Assembly (NCBI GenBank): GCA_029777145.1
Contig: JAKOSS010000712.1
Coordinates: forward strand, 1-6,705
Origin: Acidobacteriota bacterium
GTDB taxonomy: Bacteria > Acidobacteriota > Blastocatellia > Pyrinomonadales > Pyrinomonadaceae
Direction of reading: 5' to 3'
Length of the DNA: 6,705 nt
Numbering within the stretch: the stretch's first letter is position 1; each line of letters opens with the position of its first letter. Shown in pieces: positions 1-4,158 of the stretch. The notes beneath the pieces are model-generated. The model was not told the origin of the DNA, ran no database searches, and was given only the letters and a program-made list of their open reading frames with translations. The translations under genes and the position numbers were made by a program.

Positions 1-210
1 ACCTTCGGGTTCAACGCGGCGACCGAGAAGTTCGAAGACCTCGTCGCGGCGGGCGTCATCGACCCGGCCAAGGTTACCCGCACCGCTCTCCAGAACGCCG
101 CGTCGATCGCCGGCCTCATGCTGACGACGGAAGCGATGATCTCGGAAATCCCGGAAGAGAAGCCTGAAATGGGCGGAATGCCGGGCGGCGGCATGGGCAT
201 GGGAATGTAG
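1..210 (+). CDS. groEL: Chaperonin GroEL, C-terminal 69 residues (5' part outside window)
   Basis: This is the 3' end of the 60-kDa chaperonin, which with GroES forms the cytoplasmic double-ring folding cage driven by ATP. Reading from base 1, the frame gives the typical end of the equatorial domain: [20 protein letters not shown], then [20 protein letters not shown], then [13 protein letters not shown]. It finishes with the Gly/Met-rich tail ([13 protein letters not shown]) and a TAG at 208-210. The GGM tail is the family's flexible extension at the floor of the folding chamber. Only about the last eighth of a protein of roughly 545 residues is present, so the start and promoter cannot be judged. 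The hairpin at 257-288 lies 46 bases after the stop and suits a groESL transcript end. Identification is secure. Whether this is the only groEL copy in the genome cannot be seen. Confidence 0.98.
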   Translation, partial: TFGFNAATEKFEDLVAAGVIDPAKVTRTALQNAASIAGLMLTTEAMISEIPEEKPEMGGMPGGGMGMGM

Positions 211-218
211 TCCCATCT

Positions 219-322
219 GGGAATTGGGATTTGTGATTGCGGATTTTCCGTATCTCAAAGGCCTCGTACGGCGACGTGCGGGGCCTTTCCATTTGGGATT
301 GCGGATTCGCGATTGGGGATCA
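219..322. repeat. Two short blocks of a GATT-type heptanucleotide repeat flanking the terminator
   Basis: Bases 219-246 are four consecutive 7-mers: GGGAATT, GGGATTT, GTGATTG, CGGATTT. Bases 295-322 are four more: GGGATTG, CGGATTC, GCGATTG, GGGATCA. The core GATT stays in register within each block, and the two blocks are out of register with each other by one base. The groEL terminator hairpin sits between them. The unit differs in sequence from the CTAC-type array at 344-546 but has the same period. No coding function is apparent. Confidence 0.7.
257..288 (+). terminator. Rho-independent terminator of groEL
   Basis: Bases 257-270 pair with 275-288 without a bulge. The outer AAAGGCC/GGCCTTT arms continue into a CGTACG/CGTGCG inner stem, with two G-T wobbles, closed by a GCGA (GNRA-type) tetraloop at 271-274. 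The T-run is short (TTT closing the stem, then CCATTT), so the U-tract is weak while the stem is very strong. Position and orientation fit termination of groEL. The near-perfect dyad could also block transcription arriving from the convergent minus-strand locus. Confidence 0.85.
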
Positions 323-343
323 GCGACCGAGATGTTGCCTAGT

Positions 344-546
344 GTCTACTGACTACCGTCTACCGCCTTACGCCTACCGCCTACCGCCTACTGTCTACCT
401 CCTACTGCGTACCACCTACCGCCTACCGCGTGCTGACTACCGTCTACTGTCTACCGTCTACCGCCTACCGCCTACTGACTACCGCCTCCTGACTACCGAC
501 TACCGTCTACCGTCTACTGTCTACCGTCTACTGTCTACCGTCTACC
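344..546. repeat. 29-unit degenerate heptanucleotide tandem array
   Basis: The 203 bases divide exactly into 29 consecutive 7-mers with no insertion or deletion. The consensus is G[T/C/A]CTAC[C/T]; the common units are GTCTACC, GCCTACC, GACTACC and GTCTACT. Variation falls mainly at unit positions 2 and 7; a few units (GCCTTAC, GCGTACC, GCGTGCT, GCCTCCT, TCCTACT, ACCTACC) deviate elsewhere. On the minus strand it reads as repeated GGTAGRC. Translated on the plus strand it gives a spurious YRLPPTD-like periodic peptide, since three units make seven codons. The array lies between convergent genes and ends at base 546, the last base of the TPR stop codon. It resembles in style the heptameric short tandem repeats known from cyanobacteria. 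There are no spacers or conserved palindromic repeats, so it is not a CRISPR array. Confidence 0.95.
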
Positions 547-887
547 TAAAGATTTCCCTTCTCGAGGCGCTCGATCGTCGCCGCGGCGTTCGCGTTTTTT
601 GGATCGAGCTCGAGCGATTTCTTGTAAAACTTGATCGCAAGTTCCCTGTTTCCCTGATTCATGTAACCTTCGGCGAGCGAATCGTATGCGTTCGCCGAGT
701 CCGGATAAAGCTCGACATTGATCTTGAAGATCTCGACCGCCTCGTCCGGCTTCTTCATCTGGAGCAGCCGGTAACCGATCGTATTCACCTCTGATTCGAT
801 GTTCCGGTATGCATTGACGGGATCGTCGCGGTACTCGACCACCCGCGCCCGAAACGCATTGAGATCCTTCGCCGCGTAAAGTTCCAT
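546..887 (-). CDS. TPR-repeat domain protein, probably the split-off C-terminus of the upstream S41 peptidase
   Basis: From ATG at 887 this encodes 113 residues with no signal peptide. Two tetratricopeptide repeats are visible. The first spans about residues 33-64 (NTIGYRLLQMKKPDEAVEIF, then KINVELYPDSA). The second spans about 65-98 (NAYDSLAEGYMNQGN, then RELAIKFYKKSLELDPKN). They show the usual G/Y/A spacing and the final LDP turn. TPRs are protein-interaction helices, and here they would serve as a docking module. The frame stays open upstream of the ATG for ten more codons (TPRKSLREIA) back to the TAA that ends the peptidase, in the same frame. Those codons look like the first helix of this domain. 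No good Shine-Dalgarno precedes ATG 887, only a weak GAGA. The gene may be expressed by reinitiation, by readthrough, or not at all. The stop TAG (546-548) directly abuts the heptamer array. Confidence 0.75.
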   Translation of the reverse strand: MELYAAKDLNAFRARVVEYRDDPVNAYRNIESEVNTIGYRLLQMKKPDEAVEIFKINVELYPDSANAYDSLAEGYMNQGNRELAIKFYKKSLELDPKNANAAATIERLEKGNL

Positions 888-917
888 GGCGATCTCGCGC
901 AGCGACTTCCGCGGCGT

Positions 918-2234
918 TTAATCAAGGATCGCCTTCATCGCCGTGTCGACGTTGTTGGCGTAATCGTCGAAGGTAAGTTCCGCGGCGATCTCGGGCGCGG
1001 TCCATTTTCGGGTATCGCGCTCGCTCATGTTCTGCCACCAAAGCGTCGAAGCCTGTCCGATGATCTTGCTTTTCGGCAAAGTGAACCGCGCCGCGTCGCC
1101 ATACATATTGACGTGCGAGGCGGTCGGCTCGCCGACGAAGATCGCGTTCGTGAAAAGCTCGATCACGTTGGTCAGATTCTGCGCCGCCGAAAACGTCTGC
1201 CGGCCGATGATGACGAACAGCTTTCCGCGCTGATCGATGTTGCGCAACTGAACGAGGCCGCGCACGACCGCCGGCGCAAGCCCGTTGTTCCCGCCGCCGT
1301 TTTGTCTGATATCGAGCACCAATCGCTCCGCGCCGTTCGATTCGGCCGCCACTCGAACCTCTTCGAAGAATTGGGCGATGGTTTTGTCGTCTTTGTTCAG
1401 CATCTCGTTGAGCTGGACGTACATCGTCTTCGAATCCTTCAGATACTCAAACCAGAACTTGTTGTCGGGATCTTTCAGCCACAGCGGAGTCGGATTCTTC
1501 GAGCCGCCTCGGGCGTCGATCCAATTGTCGGGAACTTTCGCGTGAACGCCGCGCATCGCCTGAAAATTCGGATCGAGCTTCACCACGACGCTCGACGTCT
1601 TGCCGTCCTTTTCGATCTGAAACTCGGCACTTGCCGGATCGGGCGTGATCGCCAATGCGTGCAGGACTTCCGGCGAGACAAGCAGCAACGGAGCAAAATT
1701 CCGCTCACCCATTTCGTTCTCTTTCGGAAGATACGGACTGAGCGTCGCGATCGCCCGTTCGATCGGCATCGTGCCGATCTTCACGACCTTTCCGCCGACG
1801 AGATTCGCGTATTCGGGACTCGCCTTCTGAACAAAAACGCCGTCCCTGAAGACATAAAGTTTGAGCGGCAGCGAATGAAATCCCATGTTCGGGTTGAATT
1901 CCGGCAGAAGCCACGTATGTCCGTCGCGGACCATCGCGACGATCCGCTGAAGTTCAAGCGCGACCTGTTGCCGGGTCAATGTCGGGATTTTCGCGTCGAG
2001 CTGTTTGACCGCATTTTCGAAATCGCCGCGGGTCATCGAAAAGAAAAGATTCTTGTGCCGTCGCGGCAGTTCGTCCGCCAAAAACTTCAGATCCGCGCGC
2101 CAATCTTCGAATTCGGCCGGAGTCAGCTTCGGCACCGGATCCGTCGGCGATTGTGCCCTTACTGCGACAGTTCCAAGCATAAGTACAACAAATGCAACCA
2201 GATAGCCGATCCGGTGTCCGCTTCGCATAATCAT
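918..2234 (-). CDS. Secreted S41-family (C-terminal-processing-like) peptidase
   Basis: Starting at ATG 2234 the product is 438 residues. This start has GGAGGA six bases upstream; an in-frame TTG at 2252 would place that Shine-Dalgarno inside the gene, so I reject it. Residues 1-27 form a signal peptide: basic MRSGHR, a hydrophobic YLVAFVVLMLGTVAV stretch, then cleavage after VRA before Q28. The mature protein should be periplasmic or exported. An N-terminal helical region (about 35-100) leads to DGHT (104-107). The core has LDIRQNGGG (307-315), the S41 VxDxRxNxGG signature, and TFSAAQ with the predicted nucleophile Ser349, followed by GEPT (368-371). The family cleaves peptide bonds by serine catalysis; the substrate here is unknown. 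No PDZ domain is obvious. The protein ends AMKAILD-TAA, after which the same frame continues into a TPR domain. Related proteins often carry a C-terminal TPR, so this product is probably shortened. Confidence 0.9.
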   Translation of the reverse strand: MIMRSGHRIGYLVAFVVLMLGTVAVRAQSPTDPVPKLTPAEFEDWRADLKFLADELPRRHKNLFFSMTRGDFENAVKQLDAKIPTLTRQQVALELQRIVAMVRDGHTWLLPEFNPNMGFHSLPLKLYVFRDGVFVQKASPEYANLVGGKVVKIGTMPIERAIATLSPYLPKENEMGERNFAPLLLVSPEVLHALAITPDPASAEFQIEKDGKTSSVVVKLDPNFQAMRGVHAKVPDNWIDARGGSKNPTPLWLKDPDNKFWFEYLKDSKTMYVQLNEMLNKDDKTIAQFFEEVRVAAESNGAERLVLDIRQNGGGNNGLAPAVVRGLVQLRNIDQRGKLFVIIGRQTFSAAQNLTNVIELFTNAIFVGEPTASHVNMYGDAARFTLPKSKIIGQASTLWWQNMSERDTRKWTAPEIAAELTFDDYANNVDTAMKAILD

Positions 2235-2240
2235 GTGTCT

Positions 2241-2246
2241 TCCTCC
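2241..2246 (-). promoter_or_regulatory. Shine-Dalgarno of the S41 peptidase
   Basis: Minus-strand GGAGGA, six bases (AGACAC) before ATG 2234. It decides the start over the in-frame TTG at 2252, and is better placed for ATG 2234 than for ATG 2228 (12 bases). Confidence 0.85.
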
Positions 2247-2466
2247 GATCAATTCGGATACGCCAAAGCCACGGGGAATTCTTCAAAAAAAACACCGCGG
2301 GGACCAACAAACATGACAGTTCTTTTGGCGGCGTCGGCGACGGCTGTCTCGAAGTCCGATGGTCACAAACGGGGAATTTCGGGGGAATTCTCAGGTTGGC
2401 GGGGGATATCTCGCGCGGCGCGGTGCCCGGCTCTCATGGCCGCCGACGCGTTCCGGCAGTCCGGTG

Positions 2467-2484
2467 ACGAATTAATTAATCCGT
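2467..2484. promoter_or_regulatory. AT-rich inverted repeat, candidate operator or UP-type element
   Basis: Bases 2471-2480 are the perfect palindrome ATTAATTAAT. Outside it, after one mismatched pair (A/C), ACG at 2467-2469 matches CGT at 2482-2484. The result is an 18-bp dyad with one mismatch in an otherwise GC-rich region. It overlaps the first two bases of the proposed -35 box at 2483, a usual place for a repressor or activator site. An AT-rich UP element is the alternative reading. No known regulator is recognised. Confidence 0.4.
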
Positions 2485-2511
2485 AACATCGGCGATGAAA
2501 CGAAATATAAG
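2483..2511 (+). promoter_or_regulatory. Candidate sigma70-type promoter for the EPS operon
   Basis: GTAACA (2483-2488, 4 of 6 matches to TTGACA) and TATAAG (2506-2511, 5 of 6 to TATAAT) are separated by exactly 17 bases. They lie in the most AT-rich stretch of the intergenic region. A start near 2518 would give a leader of about 280 bases before ATG 2798. A second -10-like TATGAT lies at 2620-2625, but its only -35-like partner (GTGACA, 2593-2598) is 21 bases away, too far for a good promoter. Confidence 0.4.
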
Positions 2512-2543
2512 CTTTTTTCACCTCTTCGCACCCGTTAGTGAAC

Positions 2544-2604
2544 CGGCGAGGCACGGAAGTTGCGCGAGTAGTCTCGCACCAAAAAATTGCCCGTGACACC
2601 GCCG
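2544..2604 (+). other. Candidate structured leader RNA: three nested helices
   Basis: Three nested 5-bp pairings can be drawn: CGGCG (2544-2548) with CGCCG (2600-2604), CACGG (2552-2556) with CCGTG (2591-2595), and GCGAG (2564-2568) with CTCGC (2573-2577) closing a TAGT loop. A purine-rich internal loop containing ACCAAAAAATTGC lies on the 3' side. It would sit near the 5' end of a transcript from the 2483-2511 promoter. I do not recognise a known riboswitch. Short GC-rich helices can arise by chance, so covariation evidence is needed to call this an RNA element. Confidence 0.3.
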
Positions 2605-2633
2605 AGCGGGTCTCGAAATTATGATCGGACTTC

Positions 2634-2657
2634 CCTCAGGTCCTCGTCTGAGGTTTT
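2634..2657 (+). terminator. Terminator-like hairpin in the EPS leader (candidate attenuator)
   Basis: CCTCAG (2634-2639) pairs perfectly with CTGAGG (2648-2653) around an 8-base loop, and TTTT (2654-2657) follows at once. This is the form of a small intrinsic terminator acting on plus-strand transcription. The six-pair stem and four-T run are weak, so full termination is unlikely. Lying about 140 bases before the first EPS-operon gene, it could act as an attenuator. Loop bases CCTCG (2642-2646) are complementary to CGAGG at 2547-2551 in the nested-helix element, which would permit an alternative fold. Confidence 0.4.
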
Positions 2658-2797
2658 CGGAAGATCGATCCCGCAATCAGTTATTTACGCGGCTAATGCC
2701 GCAACTCTGCCGATCCCCGGCTTCCCTTAGTGGTTGTTTTCCTGCGCTTGTTTTGTGCGGCGACGGGGATGGTATGTGTGCAGTCTTGAAGTTAACG

Positions 2798-3094
2798 ATG
2801 AAAAAGGCCAACCCCAACCTTGCTCGCAAGGAGCGCAAGAAGCGCAAACGAACCGCTCTCGTAATTTGTCGTGGAGGCACCGAATTCTGGACCACGCAGA
2901 CGCAATTCTGGCAGTGGGTACGCGAACTCCGGATCCGAAAGACCGGCGACGGCCCGCTGACCGGAACATTCAATCAACCCTATGAAGAGCTGATGATCCT
3001 TGTCGGGCGGACGGTTCTCAATCTGGCCCACACCAATCATCTGCGAGAGGTCGTGAGGTCGCGGAGTTACATGCGGCGGAGGTACAAATCATGA
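2798..3094 (+). CDS. Small highly basic protein of unknown function, first gene of the EPS operon
   Basis: I do not recognise this 98-residue protein. It starts MKKANPNLARKERKKRKR, a strongly basic and probably disordered tail. A more ordered core follows: ALVICRGGTEFWTTQTQFWQ, WVRELRIRKTGDGPLTGTFN, then QPYEELMILVGRTVLNLAHT. The end is again basic (YMRRRYKS). I count roughly 17 more basic than acidic residues; there is no signal peptide or membrane segment, so it is probably cytoplasmic. A nucleic-acid or membrane-surface binder is possible but unproven. Its TGA (3092-3094) overlaps the ATG of the export protein as ATGA, and it contains that gene's Shine-Dalgarno, which supports real translation and coupling. 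An in-frame ATG at 2774 would add MCAVLKLT and has GGGGA four bases upstream; I prefer 2798 because the basic tail begins there, although its ribosome site is weak. Extension to 2621 would run through the terminator-like hairpin and looks non-coding. Confidence 0.65.
   Translation: MKKANPNLARKERKKRKRTALVICRGGTEFWTTQTQFWQWVRELRIRKTGDGPLTGTFNQPYEELMILVGRTVLNLAHTNHLREVVRSRSYMRRRYKS
3078..3083 (+). promoter_or_regulatory. Shine-Dalgarno of the polysaccharide export gene
   Basis: GGAGGT, seven bases before ATG 3091, lies inside the last codons of the preceding small gene. With the ATGA overlap it points to efficient, translationally coupled initiation and fixes the start at 3091. Confidence 0.85.
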
Positions 3095-4125
3095 TTTGGG
3101 ATCGGATCATTGGAATCAATACCGGACTCGCAGTGATGATGTTGATCGCGCTTTTTGCACTTGCCGGAGCCGTGCGAGCGCAGGAACGCCCGACGGCCGG
3201 GACCGAAAACGACGTTGGCGGCTCGTCCGGAACGTACCGGATCGGCATCGGCGACGTCCTCGACATCCGGGTCTACAACCGCCCGCAGCTATCGCGCGAC
3301 GCGATCCGTGTCGATGACCGCGGGATGATCCGGATGCCGTTGCTTTCGGACGCGATCCGAGCGGCATGCCGGACCGACTCTGAACTCGCGTCGGAGATCG
3401 GCCAACGTTATCTCGAATATCTGCGGAATCCGCATGTCGAGGTCTTTATCAAGGAATATCAGTCCAAGGCGGTGGCGGTTATCGGTGCGGTTCGCGAACC
3501 CGGAAGGTTCCTGCTCCAGCGCCAGGTGCGGCTGCTCGATCTGGTTGCCTTCGCGGGTGGCCCGACCGACCGAGCGGGCGGACGGATCCAGGTCAGACAT
3601 GATCCGGACGTTCGTCCGTGCGGTGATCGGACCAACGACCCAACCGGAACCGACGTGGTGCCCGCCGGCCTTGGACTGATATCGGAAGAGAATGTCAGTT
3701 GGTACGAGTTTCCGGATCTGCTGAAAGCGTCGACCCCGGTGGAGAATCCGTATGTCAGGCCGGGAGACGTCGTCAATCTCGTCGAGGCGGACACGGTTTA
3801 TGTGGTCGGCAACGTTTATCGCCCGGCGATCATTCCGCTCAAGGAAAGAACGACGCTGACACAGGCGATCGCGGTTGCCGGAGGCGTTCTTCCGGACACG
3901 AATTTCGACCGGGTCACGATCGTCCGCCAAACACCGGGCGGAACGAGCAAGACACAGATCACCGTCGACCTCAAAGCGATCAGCAAGAGAAAGGCCGACG
4001 ATCCGATCCTCGAAGCGAACGATATTGTCGACGTCCCGACATCGAGCGGAAAGAAGTTTGTGCGGGCGTTGCTCGGCGCGATCTCGCCGACCGTGTCAAG
4101 ACTTCCGTTGCGGGTGATTCCGTAA
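3091..4125 (+). CDS. Wza-type outer-membrane polysaccharide export protein (PES + SLBB domains)
   Basis: The 344-residue product belongs to the outer-membrane polysaccharide export (OPX) family, which forms the periplasmic/outer-membrane channel for EPS or capsule. Residues 1-30 are a signal peptide (hydrophobic GLAVMMLIALFALAGA, cleavage after VRA before Q31). The export (PES) domain spans about 48-122, beginning YRIGIGDVLDIRVYNRPQLS and ending NPHVEVFI. A first SLBB domain covers about 126-168 (VAVIGAVREPGRF, LLDLVAFAGGPTDRAGG). A less conserved stretch of about 45 residues (171-216) follows, then YVRPGDVVNLVE and a second SLBB-like region (about 235-280: VYVVGNVYRPAIIPL, LTQAIAVAGGVLPDTNFDRV). 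The C-terminus (about 318-344) is basic and moderately hydrophobic. No lipobox cysteine is present, unlike E. coli Wza, so outer-membrane anchoring must differ. It overlaps the upstream small gene by 4 bases and precedes the Wzz/BY-kinase by 33 bases. Confidence 0.93.
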   Translation: MIWDRIIGINTGLAVMMLIALFALAGAVRAQERPTAGTENDVGGSSGTYRIGIGDVLDIRVYNRPQLSRDAIRVDDRGMIRMPLLSDAIRAACRTDSELASEIGQRYLEYLRNPHVEVFIKEYQSKAVAVIGAVREPGRFLLQRQVRLLDLVAFAGGPTDRAGGRIQVRHDPDVRPCGDRTNDPTGTDVVPAGLGLISEENVSWYEFPDLLKASTPVENPYVRPGDVVNLVEADTVYVVGNVYRPAIIPLKERTTLTQAIAVAGGVLPDTNFDRVTIVRQTPGGTSKTQITVDLKAISKRKADDPILEANDIVDVPTSSGKKFVRALLGAISPTVSRLPLRVIP

Positions 4126-4158
4126 CGTCCATCCAGAACCGAACAGCCACCTAAAGTT

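Larger units (their letters stand above)
2247..2797. other. Divergent intergenic region between the peptidase locus and the EPS operon
   Basis: No convincing gene lies here. Open frames on both strands are Arg/Ser-rich and lack family features. The half next to the peptidase (2247-2460) contains an A8 tract at 2285-2292 and three copies of GGGGAATT (2273-2280, 2371-2378, 2382-2389; the last two start 11 bases apart). I could not identify a convincing minus-strand promoter for the peptidase. The half next to the EPS operon (2461-2797) contains the dyad, promoter, nested helices and hairpins listed separately. It also has a short GCGGC-TAAT-GCCGC hairpin at 2689-2702. Confidence 0.6.

Noticed and set aside
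199..216. Hairpin ATGGGA-ATGTAG-TCCCAT across the groEL stop codon
   Set aside because: Six-bp stem without a following T-run, within Gly/Met codons that readily create GGG runs; the 257-288 hairpin is a far better terminator.
344..546. CRISPR array
   Set aside because: Units are 7 bases with no spacers, no 25-40-base repeats and no cas genes in the window.
237..794. Plus-strand 185-codon open frame with a YRLPPTD-like periodic peptide
   Set aside because: Its periodic part is the heptamer array read as codons, and its 3' half is antisense to the TPR domain; no ribosome site or family match.
2235..2252. TTG 2252 as start of the peptidase
   Set aside because: It would put GGAGGA inside the gene; ATG 2234 has this Shine-Dalgarno at the right distance and begins a cleaner signal peptide.
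1113..2486. Plus-strand 457-codon open frame antisense to the peptidase
   Set aside because: Arg/His-rich shadow of the S41 gene, which has a signal peptide, catalytic motifs and a Shine-Dalgarno on the other strand.
2564..2577. GCGAG-TAGT-CTCGC hairpin as a terminator
   Set aside because: It is followed by ACCAAAAAA on the plus strand, not T residues; it is kept only as part of the nested-helix candidate. On the minus strand the T-run precedes the stem, which is the wrong side.
2621..2797. N-terminal extension of the small basic protein to ATG 2621
   Set aside because: The added 59 residues have no protein-like features, start in a TATGAT sequence without a ribosome site, and run through the terminator-like hairpin at 2634-2657.
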